Below, one piece after another: positions 33,386 to 41,706 of a stretch of DNA of 64,000 nucleotides; position 1 is the stretch's first letter; the number at the start of each line of letters is the position of its first letter. Origin of the DNA: JAWVFM01 sp963841455 (GTDB lineage: Bacteria > Actinomycetota > Thermoleophilia > Solirubrobacterales > 70-9); contig CAWJCU010000007.1 of assembly GCA_963841455.1 (NCBI GenBank), forward strand, positions 310,001 to 374,000. Direction: 5' to 3'. Below the pieces are notes generated by a model. That model saw only the letters and a program-made list of their open reading frames with translations. It did no database searches and was not told the origin of the DNA. A program made the position numbers and the translations under genes.

Positions 33386-34673
33386 GTGCCAGGCGTACAC
33401 AACCCGCGCGCCCGCCAGCGCGCCCTCGCGCTCTCCGTGACGGAGCGCGCGCCAGGCGACGCCGACCCGCTGGCGGAGCTGAAGGAGCTTCTGCGCACCG
33501 CAGGCGTCGCCACCGCCGGCGACCTGGTCCAGGTTCGCGAGCGACCGGATCCCGACCGCTACCTCGGGCGCGGCAAGCTCGCTGAGGCCAAGCGGTCACT
33601 CGCAGCGCACGACGCGAACCTCGTTGCCGTCGACGACGAGCTCGCGCCGAGGCAGGAGCGCAACCTCGAGCAGTCGCTCGGCGTGCCCGTGGTCGACCGC
33701 ACCGCGGTGATCCTCGACATCTTCGCCGACCACGCGCACACCGCCGAGGGCAAGCTCCAGGTCGAGCTGGCTCAGCTCGAGTACAACCTCGCGCGAATGC
33801 GGGGCCTCTGGACGCACCTCGAGCGCCTCGGCGGCGGCATCGGGACCCGGGGGCCCGGCGAGTCGCAGATCGAGACCGACCGCCGCCTCGCGCGCGACCG
33901 GATCGCGAGCCTTCGCCGGCGCCTCGCCCGGCTCGAGCGAAACCGCGAGTCGATGCGCTCCGAGCGTCGACGCGCTCCCATACCCGCCGTCGCCCTCGCC
34001 GGCTACACCAACGCCGGAAAGTCGACGCTCCTGAACGCCCTGACCGGAGCCGGGGTCGGGGTGGGGGAGAGGCTCTTCCACACGCTCGACCCGACGACCC
34101 GGAGCTATCGTCACCGCGGCCGGCCGCTACCTCGTAACCGACACCGTCGGCTTCATCCGCAAGCTGCCGCATCAGCTCGTCGAGGCGTTCAAGGCGACGC
34201 TCGAGGAGACGCGGCTCGCCGACCTCGTCGTCCACGTCGTCGACGCATCGGAGCCGGCCCCTCAGCGGGCCGAGGCGATCGCCGCCGTCGAGGAGGTGCT
34301 GGAGGAGATCGGAGCGGACGATCAGCCTCGCATCGTCGCCTTCAACAAGGCCGACCTGCTCTCGCCCGACGACGCGCGCGAGCTCGTCATCGGGCGCCGC
34401 GACGCCGTCGCGATCTCGGCCGCAACGGGGGAGGGCCTCGAGGAGCTGCGTGACCTCGTCGAGGCCGCATTCGCCGAGACGCTCCGGGAGGTCGAGCTTC
34501 TCATGCCCTACGACGAGGGCGGCCGGCTCGCCGAGCTCCACAACGTGGCAGGCGAGCTCGAGCGAGTCGACCGCGCAGACGGTGTGCTGGTGAAGGCCAG
34601 GGTCCCTACGGCGCTCGCGCACCGCTTCGACGCGTTCGCCGTGAACGGAAACGGCGCCTCCGGCGGCAGGTAG
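33386..34673 (+). CDS. hflX: Ribosome-splitting GTPase HflX, frameshifted
   Basis: GTPase that binds 50S subunits and rescues stalled ribosomes. The first frame holds the HflX N-terminal domain (RYLGRGKLAE), GGGIGTRGPGESQIETDRR near 151, and the G1 motif GYTNAGKST near 210. After the switch-I threonines (TLDPTTRSY) the frame changes; VTDTVGFIRKLPHQLVEAF (G3), NKADLL (G4) and the C-terminal domain follow in the next frame. One extra base near 34118-34124 explains it; repaired length about 428 aa. miaA-dapF-hflX order is conserved in Actinobacteria. Confidence 0.88.
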
Positions 34674-34676
34674 CGT
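34671..34676 (+). promoter_or_regulatory. -10 box TAGCGT for dut, built on the hflX stop
   Basis: The first three bases are the hflX TAG stop; the box ends 7 bases before GTG 34684. Confidence 0.4.
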
Positions 34677-34683
34677 CCCCGAG

Positions 34684-35116
34684 GTGGAGCTCCGGGTGAT
34701 GAGGCTCCGCGAGGCGGCTCCACTCCCCTCGCGCGCGCACGAGGGCGATGCCGGCCTCGACCTCTACGCCTGCGAGGCCGCGACCCTCCCGGCCGGAGGG
34801 CGAGCGAGCGTACCCACCGGGGTAGCCGTCGAGATCCCCGCCGGCCACGCGGGCCTCGTGCTGCCGCGCTCCGGGTCTGGCGGCGCGCCATGGCATCGCG
34901 CTCGTGAACGCGCCCGGGTTGATCGACTCGGGCTATCGCGGCGAGCTCAAGGTGCTGCTTCTGAACACCGATCGAGAGCGAGCCTTCGACGTCGCGCCGG
35001 GAGACCGCATCGCCCAGCTCCTGATCGTTCCCTACGCGGAAACCGAGCCCGTGCTGGCGATCGACCTGGCGGAGAGCAGGCGGGGCGGAGGCGGCTTCGG
35101 CTCGAGCGGGCGCTGA
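34684..35116 (+). CDS. dut: dUTP diphosphatase, frameshifted
   Basis: Hydrolyses dUTP to dUMP and keeps uracil out of DNA. The N-terminal frame has motif 1 (EGDAGLDLYA) and motif 2 (LVLPRSG). The next frame continues with GIALVNAPGLIDSGYRGELKV (motif 3), GDRIAQLLI (motif 4) and the flexible motif 5 GGGGFGSSG. Deleting one G from the GGG at 34877-34879 joins them into a 143-aa trimer-type dUTPase. GTG start is supported by the upstream TANNNT box. Confidence 0.88.
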
Positions 35117-35125
35117 GCCGGTCGG

Positions 35126-35866
35126 TCAGCCCGCGGCCTCCAGAAGGACGATCTGCGAGCCGACGTGGAGGTCCGTCGGGGCGACAGCGATCGTCCCGAC
35201 CGCGCGGAGGCCGGCGTCCCCCGCCTCGGCCTCGAACGCCCCGGACTCCAGCACCGCCAGGTGATCGACGTGGGTCTCGGCGACGAGCTCGCCCGACGGC
35301 GAGACGCGCTGGCGATGGCGCTCGGATGCGATCACGCCGTCGGCGATCGTCGAACCGAGCGGCTGGCTCGAGTAGACGGCGCCCTGAGCCTCGCGGATGT
35401 CGGGCAACGCCGCGCCCGCATCGGCGGGCGGCAGGATGTCGGGCACGTCCTCGACGATGGCGGCCGCGACGACGCCCCCGCGTGCCAGATGGCGAGCGCA
35501 GACGTCGAGGACCGCGCGCCGCTCATCGACGTTCAGGAAGAGCTGGATGAACTGCATCGCGACCGCGACCAGCGGAAAGGCCCGATCGAGCATGAGGGTC
35601 CGAACGTCAGCGGTCACCACCTCCACTCGTAGCTCCTCGGCGGATGCCCGCCGGGTGAGCGCGGAGGCGAGCTCGGGAGCCCGCTCAACGGCGACGACCT
35701 CGTGGCCGCGCCGGGCCAGGTGGAGCGCGAGGCGGCCCGTCCCCGCGCCCAGCTCGAGCACGGGGCCGCCGTACTCGTTGCAGAGGCGCTCCCACGTGGA
35801 GAGGTCGCCGTCGTAGGCGCCGCATTCGGCGTCGTGCCAGACGACGGCGTCCGCGGCGTCGCTCAT
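35126..35866 (-). CDS. SAM-dependent methyltransferase
   Basis: 246 aa, class I fold. Motif I VLELGAGTGRLALHLA (about 36-51), motif II acidic VVAVER (57-62), then VVTADVRTL and a post-motif EAIVEDVP-like strand. The C-terminal half is beta-rich as in small-molecule methyltransferases (Methyltransf_25 type). Last gene of a minus-strand trio (methyltransferase, lipid kinase, this one) with gaps of 1-10 bases. Substrate unknown. Confidence 0.82.
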   Translation of the reverse strand: MSDAADAVVWHDAECGAYDGDLSTWERLCNEYGGPVLELGAGTGRLALHLARRGHEVVAVERAPELASALTRRASAEELRVEVVTADVRTLMLDRAFPLVAVAMQFIQLFLNVDERRAVLDVCARHLARGGVVAAAIVEDVPDILPPADAGAALPDIREAQGAVYSSQPLGSTIADGVIASERHRQRVSPSGELVAETHVDHLAVLESGAFEAEAGDAGLRAVGTIAVAPTDLHVGSQIVLLEAAG

Positions 35867-35867
35867 C

Positions 35868-36758
35868 TCATGCAGGTGGTGCCAGCACGCGGAGGGCGCG
35901 GGGCAGGAGCGTGATTCGAGCCGGGAGGTCGGCGAGGGGATCGCCGTCGGCGTAGACCGTGAACGGGCGATCGGCGGAGATCTCGACCTTCGCGGCGCGC
36001 CGCACGTGCACCTCGTCGAGCTCCACGTGCGTCCCCTTGAAGCTTCGCGGCATCACCGTGAACAGGAACCGTCGCTTCGAGAGCTCCTCGCACCAAACGA
36101 CGTCGAACATGCCGTCGTCGAGCTCCGCTCCCGGCGCCGCGTACATTCCACCCCCGTAGGCCTTGTTGTTGCACACCCCCACCGAGTAGCCGCGAAACGA
36201 GATGCGCTCGCCGTCGAGGTCGACGTCGAAGCGCGCCGGCTTCCAGGCGAGGAGCGCCCGAAGCGCCGCGTAGGCGTAGACGAGATTGCCCCGCACGAGC
36301 CGAGCCTCATTCGCGATCCGGTTCGCGTCGGAGTCGAAGCCGCAGCTCGCGATGCCGAGGAACCGCCGCTCCCCGGCCGCGCCGACGTCGATCTCGCGCC
36401 AGCCGCCGGACGCGATCACCTCGGCCGCGCCTCCGAGCTCGGTTGGAATCCCGAGAACGCGCGCGAGGTCGTTCCCCCGTCCGGCGGGGAGGATCCCCAT
36501 CACCGTCCCGGTGCCGGCCAGCGCCCCCCCGATCTGCCCGATCAGGCCATCGCCGCTCATGACGACCGGGGTCTCACCGCCGCCCACGGCCACCTGAGCC
36601 GCCGAGATCCCGTGCTGAAGGTCCCTCGTGAGGATCGTCCGGCAGGCAAGGCCGCGAGACCGCAGCGCGGCCTGCGCCTCCGGGAGCAGCTTGCTCGCCC
36701 GACCTCCCCCGGCGTGCGGGTTGACGATGAGCGCGATGCGCGCGGACGAGGCCTCCAC
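35868..36758 (-). CDS. Diacylglycerol/lipid kinase (DagK/YegS family)
   Basis: 296 aa. N-terminal catalytic fold with IVNPHAGGG (10-18), the nucleotide motif SGDGLIGQIGGAL (where many members have GGDGTxxE; here Thr is Leu and Glu is Gln), LPAGRGNDLARVLGIP, and a C-terminal beta-sandwich with GYSVGVCNNKAYGGGM. The G-D-G-L form resembles sphingosine-kinase-like enzymes. GTG 36758 is chosen at the start of homology, although the frame is open through the next gene. Lipid substrate not determinable. Confidence 0.85.
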   Translation of the reverse strand: MEASSARIALIVNPHAGGGRASKLLPEAQAALRSRGLACRTILTRDLQHGISAAQVAVGGGETPVVMSGDGLIGQIGGALAGTGTVMGILPAGRGNDLARVLGIPTELGGAAEVIASGGWREIDVGAAGERRFLGIASCGFDSDANRIANEARLVRGNLVYAYAALRALLAWKPARFDVDLDGERISFRGYSVGVCNNKAYGGGMYAAPGAELDDGMFDVVWCEELSKRRFLFTVMPRSFKGTHVELDEVHVRRAAKVEISADRPFTVYADGDPLADLPARITLLPRALRVLAPPA

Positions 36759-36768
36759 GGGGCGAACG

Positions 36769-37422
36769 CTATGGCCTGCGGCGGCGACCCACCCACCAGG
36801 TCCCGGCACCGGCTTCGCCGGCCTCCAACCGCTCGACGCCCCGGCGGTGAAAGCCGCGGTCGAGCACGGCGTTCGGCGTGTAGAAGGGCGTTGCCTCGCC
36901 CCGGCTCGATGACACGATCGCGAACCCGCCGGGGCGCAGCACTCTCGCAATCTCCCCGAAGAATGGAGGCATGTTGAGCTGGGCGACGAGGTCGAACGAT
37001 TCCTCGCCGAAGGGCAGGTTGGAGGCGTCGGCCGTTCGGAAGGCCACGCGCCCGTCCGGGTCGAGGCCGACCTTTGCCTGCGCCAGGCGCACCATCTCCG
37101 CGGAGACATCGACTCCGCGCACGCTCGCCCGCGGGAACTCGCGGGCGAGGAAGAGCGCCGCCGCGCCGGTGCCCGTTCCGATGTCGAGCACCCGCTCGGG
37201 CGCCGGCTGGACGTGCAGCGCCGCCGCGGCAAGCGGAGCCAGATGCCCAACGGACCCCGCGCTCGTACGCGCGTCCCAGCCGGGCGCAAGGTCATCGAAG
37301 TAGCGCCGCATGGCGGGGCGGATCGCGGGCCAAAGCCAGGGGGCGTGGGCGACCGTCGCGTTCAGGGCGCGCCCGATGAGGCGCACCCGCGTTCCGGGAC
37401 CGCTGCGCTCCTCGGCCTCCAC
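36769..37422 (-). CDS. SAM-dependent methyltransferase (UbiE/Methyltransf_11 type)
   Basis: 217 aa. Motif I VLDIGTGTGAAALFLA (78-93), the acidic strand VRGVDVS (101-107), DASNLPFGEESFDLV (128-142) and VLRPGGFAIVSS (160-171). First gene of the minus-strand trio with the lipid kinase and second methyltransferase; together they may modify a lipid, but this is inferred only from adjacency. Confidence 0.85.
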   Translation of the reverse strand: MEAEERSGPGTRVRLIGRALNATVAHAPWLWPAIRPAMRRYFDDLAPGWDARTSAGSVGHLAPLAAAALHVQPAPERVLDIGTGTGAAALFLAREFPRASVRGVDVSAEMVRLAQAKVGLDPDGRVAFRTADASNLPFGEESFDLVAQLNMPPFFGEIARVLRPGGFAIVSSSRGEATPFYTPNAVLDRGFHRRGVERLEAGEAGAGTWWVGRRRRP

Positions 37423-37468
37423 GATCCCATCATCGCAACGTCAGGGGGCGGTAGCCTTCCCCGCCTCG

Positions 37469-38152
37469 ATGGGCCGCCTTCCGATCACCTTCATCGCGAT
37501 CCTCGCTGCACTCGCTCTCGCCGGGTGTGGCTCGTCGGATTCGGCGAGCCAGTCAGCCAGCACCGCCACGACCGCGACCACCGGTAGCTCTTCGGGATGC
37601 GCCCCGGTCTCGAAGCCGAAGCCGCACAAGGTGAGCCTCAAGGCGCCGCCGTTGTCCATCAAGCGCGGAGAGAAGCTGACTGCGACGGTCGAGACGAGCT
37701 GCGGGCGCTTCGACGTTGCCCTGGACACCGCCCAGCAGCCGAAGACCGTCAACTCGTTCGTGTACCTCGCGAAGCGCGGCTTCTACGACGGTCTCGCGTT
37801 CCAGCGCGTTGTCCCGCGCTTCGTCGTTCAGGGCGGCGATCCGCTCGGGAACGGCAGCGGCGGCCCCGGTTACACGATTGTCGAGGCGCCACCCCCAAAC
37901 GCGGCCTACCCGCGCGGAGTGGTCGCCATGGCGAAGACGGCGCTCGAGCCTCCCGGCGCGTCAGGCAGCCAGTTCTTCGTTGTGACCGCCCCCGCCGACG
38001 CGGGCCTGCCCGCCGAGTACGCCATCCTGGGCCGAGTGACGAGCGGCATGACGGCCGTCGACCGGATCGCGCATCTCGCGGACCCGAAGCTCGGGCCGGA
38101 GGGCGGCGAGCCCACCGAGCCGGTGGTGATCCGCAAGATCACCGTTCACTAG
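37469..38152 (+). CDS. Secreted peptidyl-prolyl isomerase (cyclophilin) lipoprotein
   Basis: 227 aa. Lipoprotein signal with lipobox LAGC (Cys20), a Ser/Thr linker, then a cyclophilin domain: FQRVVPRFVVQGGDP (catalytic Arg), GSQFFVVTAP and the LGRVTSGM region. The short bacterial cyclophilin lacks the tryptophan-loop region of cyclosporin-sensitive forms. Acts outside the membrane on secreted proteins. The ATG at 37469 is chosen because the signal peptide begins there. Confidence 0.9.
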   Translation: MGRLPITFIAILAALALAGCGSSDSASQSASTATTATTGSSSGCAPVSKPKPHKVSLKAPPLSIKRGEKLTATVETSCGRFDVALDTAQQPKTVNSFVYLAKRGFYDGLAFQRVVPRFVVQGGDPLGNGSGGPGYTIVEAPPPNAAYPRGVVAMAKTALEPPGASGSQFFVVTAPADAGLPAEYAILGRVTSGMTAVDRIAHLADPKLGPEGGEPTEPVVIRKITVH

Positions 38153-38155
38153 GCT
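38150..38155 (+). promoter_or_regulatory. -10 box TAGGCT for the peroxiredoxin gene, built on the cyclophilin stop
   Basis: TAG stop of the cyclophilin gene forms the first half; the box ends 9 bases before the next ATG. Confidence 0.35.
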
Positions 38156-38164
38156 GGATCAGTC

Positions 38165-38620
38165 ATGGCCGGGCCGAAAGTGGGCGACGAGGCACCGGGA
38201 TTCGACCTCCCCGGAACCGGCGGGCGTACCTACCGGCTCGAGGAATACCGCGGCAAGGGCATGATCCTCGCGTTCTATCCGGGCGACTTCACAACGGTGT
38301 GCACGAAGCAGTTCTGTTCGTATCGCGACGATGGTGACCGGCTCACCGGGCTCGGCGTCGACCTCCTCGGGATCTCCCCGCAGTCAGTGGAATCGCACGA
38401 ACGCTTCATTGAGGAGAAGCGCCTCAACGTCCCGCTGCTCGCCGACGAGGGCCTCGCGGTCGCCAAGGAGTACGGCGTAGCAGCGCCGGGCGGGTTTGTC
38501 CGCCGCTCGACGTTCGTGATCGACGGCGAGCTCGTCGTCCGCCACCGGCACGTCTCGCTCGTCGGCCTGACGTACGACGGCCTCGAGGACCTCGAGAAGG
38601 CTGTCGCAGCGATCCGATAG
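38165..38620 (+). CDS. Peroxiredoxin (BCP/PrxQ type)
   Basis: Thiol peroxidase for H2O2 and lipid peroxides. 151 aa with peroxidatic Cys46 in FTTVCTKQ and a second cysteine five residues later (Cys51), the spacing of BCP/PrxQ enzymes that form an intramolecular disulfide. FYPGD replaces the common FYPKD. The stop is followed at once by the ATG of the hydrolase. Confidence 0.93.
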   Translation: MAGPKVGDEAPGFDLPGTGGRTYRLEEYRGKGMILAFYPGDFTTVCTKQFCSYRDDGDRLTGLGVDLLGISPQSVESHERFIEEKRLNVPLLADEGLAVAKEYGVAAPGGFVRRSTFVIDGELVVRHRHVSLVGLTYDGLEDLEKAVAAIR

Positions 38621-39448
38621 ATGGCGGACGCCGAGCCGTTCGAGCTGCGGCGCGATGGCCTCGTCCTGCGCGGGGAAGAGGCGGGCGACGGCCCGCCGAT
38701 CGTCCTGGCCCACGGGCTCACGGCGACCCGGCGCTACGTCGTCCACGGCTCGAATGCGCTCGCGCGCGCCGGCCACCGGCTTGTCTCCTACGACGCTCGC
38801 GGTCACGGCGAGTCCGACCCAGCGGGGGAGGGGAGTTATGGATACCCGGACCTCGTCGCCGATCTCGCGGCGATCCTCGACGAGCGGGTCTCGGAAGGAC
38901 CGGTGGTGCTCGCCGGCCACTCGATGGGCGCCCACACGATCGCCGCGCTGGCGCTGGAGCGGCCGGAGCGCGTCGCGGGCGTCGTGCTGATCGGCCCGGC
39001 GACCGTGGGAGTTCCGCTGACGCCCGAGGCGCTGGTCAGCTGGGACGCGCTGGCGGACGCGCTGGAGCGCGGCGGGATCGAGGAGTTCGTGCGGGTGAAC
39101 GACAACCCGCGGCTCGACGATCACTGGCGGGAGGTCGTGGCGCGCATCACGCGCGAGCGGCTGGCGAGGCATCGCCATCTCGACGCGGTCGCCGAGGCGC
39201 TTCGCCGAGTCCCGCGCTCGCTCCCGTTCGAGGGGTTCGACGAGCTCTCTCACCTCAACGTTCCCGCCCTCGTGGTCGCGAGCCACGACGAGGCGGACCC
39301 CGGCCACCCGCGCGCGGTCGCCGAGGAGTGGGCGGCGCGGCTGCCCGATGCCCGCCTTGTGGGAGAGGAGCCAGGCCAGTCGCCGCTCGCCTGGCAGGGC
39401 GGGCGGCTCTCGCGAGAGATCGCGTCGTTCGCCAAGGGGGTGGCATGA
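38621..39448 (+). CDS. Alpha/beta hydrolase
   Basis: 275 aa. Oxyanion HG (31-32), nucleophile Ser101 in GHSMGAH, a C-terminal acid in VASHDEADPGH and a late histidine region (PGQSPLAWQGG, where the usual His of the triad is not obvious). Starts directly after the peroxiredoxin stop and overlaps the next gene by 4 bases, so this is a peroxiredoxin-hydrolase-VOC operon. Substrate unknown. Confidence 0.83.
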   Translation: MADAEPFELRRDGLVLRGEEAGDGPPIVLAHGLTATRRYVVHGSNALARAGHRLVSYDARGHGESDPAGEGSYGYPDLVADLAAILDERVSEGPVVLAGHSMGAHTIAALALERPERVAGVVLIGPATVGVPLTPEALVSWDALADALERGGIEEFVRVNDNPRLDDHWREVVARITRERLARHRHLDAVAEALRRVPRSLPFEGFDELSHLNVPALVVASHDEADPGHPRAVAEEWAARLPDARLVGEEPGQSPLAWQGGRLSREIASFAKGVA

Positions 39449-40110
39449 CCCCGAGCGGGCTGAGGCTTCGCCAGGCGGTCCTCGCCGCCAACGATCTCGA
39501 CTCAGTCGCGGGCCGCCTCGCAGAAGAGCTCGGCCTGGGTGAGCCCTACGAGGACCCGGGCGTCGGCGCATTCGGCCTTCGAAACGCCGTGTTCGCACTC
39601 GGCGACACGTTTCTGGAGGTGGTCTCGCCGGTGCGGGACGGGACCGCCGCCGGTCGCTGGATCGAGCGTAGGGGCGGCGACTGCGGCTACATGCTGATGT
39701 TCCAGGTCGACGACCTGGAAGGGGCTCGTCGTCGCGCCACAGAGCTCGGCGTCCGACAGGTGCTCGCGCTCGACCTCGACGACATCGCGGAGTCGCACCT
39801 CCACCCGGCGGACATGCGCGGCGCGATCGTGTCGGTGAGCCGTCCCGAGCCTGCGGAGGACTGGCGGTGGGGCGGCAGCGGGTGGCGGGACCGGAGCGCC
39901 GAAGGGTCCGTCGTGGGCGCCGAGGTCGCGATCAAGGACATCGTCATCGCGGCCGAGCGCTGGGGAGGCGTCCTGGGAGCCGATCCGAGCGGGGCCGGCG
40001 TCGCGCTGCGAAGCGATTCGGCCGACCCGGGCCTGGTCGCGGTCAACGTAGCGGGGCAGGGGAGTCGCGAGCCGGTGGAGATCGGCGGCGTGACGTTCGA
40101 ATTCGTCTAA
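39445..40110 (+). CDS. VOC/glyoxalase-like protein
   Basis: 221 aa with two beta-alpha-beta-beta-beta units in the vicinal-oxygen-chelate pattern (RQAVLAANDLDSVAGRLAEELGL; FALGDTFLEVVSP; YMLMFQVDDLEGARRRATELGVR). The metal ligands expected of true glyoxalases are not all evident, so the activity is uncertain. ATG 39445 overlaps the hydrolase stop. Its end overlaps the convergent DUF3052 gene by 4 bases. Confidence 0.75.
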   Translation: MTPSGLRLRQAVLAANDLDSVAGRLAEELGLGEPYEDPGVGAFGLRNAVFALGDTFLEVVSPVRDGTAAGRWIERRGGDCGYMLMFQVDDLEGARRRATELGVRQVLALDLDDIAESHLHPADMRGAIVSVSRPEPAEDWRWGGSGWRDRSAEGSVVGAEVAIKDIVIAAERWGGVLGADPSGAGVALRSDSADPGLVAVNVAGQGSREPVEIGGVTFEFV

Positions 40111-40514
40111 GGCCGATCCCGCAGGCGATAGACCAGCCGCAGGCCCGACCACGTTTCGTCGATCGCGCAGACCTTGTTGTCGACCAGGCCGCCGGCGAGA
40201 GCGATCTCCCGCACGACGTCCTCGGTCAGGTCTGTCTCGAGGCCGGAGGCCCGCTTGGGCCAGGCGATCCAGAGGCCGCCGGCGGGGTCGAGCGCGCGGC
40301 GGAGCGGCGGGAAGCGCCGCTCGAGCTCGCCACGACGTCGCGTGAAGAAGACGATCACGTCAAGCGGGCCCCGAATCCGGCCGCGCACGGAGACGCCGTC
40401 GGGGAGAGGGCCGGCGAGCGCCAGGAACCCGTCAGGGGCCTTCGAGAACGCGACCCTGTGTCCCTCCTTGATCCCGAGCTTGCGCGAAAGGGGCGTTCCC
40501 GAGTAGCCGGACAA
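40107..40514 (-). CDS. DUF3052 family protein
   Basis: 135 aa beginning (TTG)SGYSGTPLSRKLGIKEGHRVAF, the characteristic start of this small cytosolic family, with DVIVFFTRRRGELERRF and GLWIAWPKRASG downstream. Function of the family is not known. The TTG start lies only three bases from repeat copy 3 and has no ribosome site, so translation may depend on the repeat hairpins or on a leaderless transcript. Confidence 0.8.
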   Translation of the reverse strand: MSGYSGTPLSRKLGIKEGHRVAFSKAPDGFLALAGPLPDGVSVRGRIRGPLDVIVFFTRRRGELERRFPPLRRALDPAGGLWIAWPKRASGLETDLTEDVVREIALAGGLVDNKVCAIDETWSGLRLVYRLRDRP

Positions 40515-40517
40515 TTA

Positions 40518-40567
40518 CTTGCTGGCGCCTGCGGCGCCCTTACCTGCTGCTTTCGGGGCAGAGCCCC
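40518..40567 (+). repeat. Two-hairpin repeat element, copy 3
   Basis: CTTGC, a 6-bp hairpin (40524-40529 with 40533-40538), the linker TTACCTGCTGCTTTC (40540-40554, one change from the other copies), and a 5-bp hairpin (40555-40559 with 40563-40567). It lies between two divergent genes, so unlike copies 1 and 2 it cannot be a transcription terminator for either. Confidence 0.75.
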
Positions 40568-40589
40568 GCACCGACATATCTTGCGATCG

Positions 40590-40595
40590 TATGCT
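40590..40595 (+). promoter_or_regulatory. -10 box TATGCT
   Basis: TANNNT box 6 bases before GTG 40602, the clearest reason for choosing that start. Confidence 0.45.
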
Positions 40596-40601
40596 TTGCC
40601 G

Positions 40602-40943
40602 GTGGCGATCGACGACGGCCAGGCGATCCACTACTCCGCCGTGGTGCGGGGCACGCCCGTCTACTCGGCCGACGAGGTCGAGGTCGGAAAGGTCGACGAG
40701 GTCCTCGACAACTACCGCGAGCGGATCTTCGACGGCATCGTGATGGAGGACCGAGGCGGCGAGCTTCGGTTCGTCGACGCCCCGGAGGTGGCGCGGACCG
40801 CCGAGCGCGGTGTGACCCTGAGCATCGCGGCCGAAGACGTCGCGGAGCTCCCGCCGCCCGAGCGCGGCCCGAAGGTCTTCAAGGCGAATCCCCGTGCCGG
40901 CCGCCTCGGCCGTCTCTTCGGCGGCGGCTGGCGCCGCGAGTAG
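40602..40943 (+). CDS. Small PRC-barrel-like protein
   Basis: 113 aa, cytosolic. The segment VYSADEVEVGKVDEVLDNYRERIFDGIVMEDRGGELRFVD resembles a PRC-barrel (a surface property/switch plus a short beta barrel, as in RimM-like modules). The last 30 residues are basic with Gly/Arg. The frame is open far upstream, but no homology or promoter supports a longer protein. Function unknown. Confidence 0.65.
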   Translation: MAIDDGQAIHYSAVVRGTPVYSADEVEVGKVDEVLDNYRERIFDGIVMEDRGGELRFVDAPEVARTAERGVTLSIAAEDVAELPPPERGPKVFKANPRAGRLGRLFGGGWRRE

Positions 40944-40952
40944 CGCGCCCGA

Positions 40953-41690
40953 TCAGGCGCGCGCGGCGATCCGCGCCGACGCGTAGACGTCGCCGTCCGG
41001 GCTCGTCGACCAGAGCAGGTCGCCGTCGGCGAGGACCATTGCCGCGCCGGCCGGCGCCGGCGCCCGGTATTCGATCTCGGCGTCGAGCGTGTCGCGCGGA
41101 GACCCCTCGAGGCATTCCTCGACGAGCTCCCAGTAGACGGCGTTGTTGACGTGACCGGCGAGGTCGAGGTCGGTGTGGCGGAAGGTCCACGGTCGCTCGG
41201 CGGCGCCTTCGGGCGGAGCGGGGTGGCGGAGCCGTCCTCGCGCCTTACGCCCGGCGACGGCCTGGCCGTAGGCGGTGAAGAAACCGTCCGGAAGGCGCGC
41301 CGGCACCCGCGTCTCGGGGTCGAGGTTGACCCAGATCGACACCGCTTCGACGGCGCCGCCCTCCGAGCCGGTGACGCTCGTCCGCCGCTCCGCCGCGAGC
41401 GCCGAGGCAGCGGTGCAGAACGTGCTCAGGCGGAGCGTCTCGGCGAAGCGCGGAAAGCGCTCGATCGCCATGCGCGTCCGGCGGACGATCCAGAAGCCCT
41501 CGCCGGCGAACCCGGAGTCGACGAGGTCGCCGAACGCCACATCCTGCAGCCAGCGCGCGATCTCGTCGAGCCGCATGCGCCCGTCCGGCATGACGTCACC
41601 GGGGCCGACGAGGTGGCTTTCCTCGTAGGTACGGCCACCGGGCGGGGCGGCGAGCTCCTCGTTCTCCCTGGCCCCGGGCTCAACCGCCAC
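40953..41690 (-). CDS. Acyl-ACP thioesterase-like double hotdog protein
   Basis: 245 aa with two hotdog domains. The N-terminal half (GRMRLDEIARWLQDVAFGDL and GFWIVRRTRMAI) and the C-terminal half (RHTDLDLAGHVNNAVYWELVEE, with the Asn-His pair used in catalysis) match the acyl-ACP thioesterase pattern. It would release free fatty acids from ACP, or act on a CoA thioester. GTG start with a TACGAT box 6 bases upstream. Confidence 0.85.
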   Translation of the reverse strand: MAVEPGARENEELAAPPGGRTYEESHLVGPGDVMPDGRMRLDEIARWLQDVAFGDLVDSGFAGEGFWIVRRTRMAIERFPRFAETLRLSTFCTAASALAAERRTSVTGSEGGAVEAVSIWVNLDPETRVPARLPDGFFTAYGQAVAGRKARGRLRHPAPPEGAAERPWTFRHTDLDLAGHVNNAVYWELVEECLEGSPRDTLDAEIEYRAPAPAGAAMVLADGDLLWSTSPDGDVYASARIAARA

Positions 41691-41696
41691 CCGGAG

Positions 41697-41702
41697 ATCG
41701 TA
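41697..41702 (-). promoter_or_regulatory. -10 box TACGAT for the thioesterase gene
   Basis: Minus-strand TANNNT box 6 bases before GTG 41690; it lies just before the stop of the upstream secreted-protein gene. Confidence 0.4.
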
Positions 41703-41706
41703 GGGC

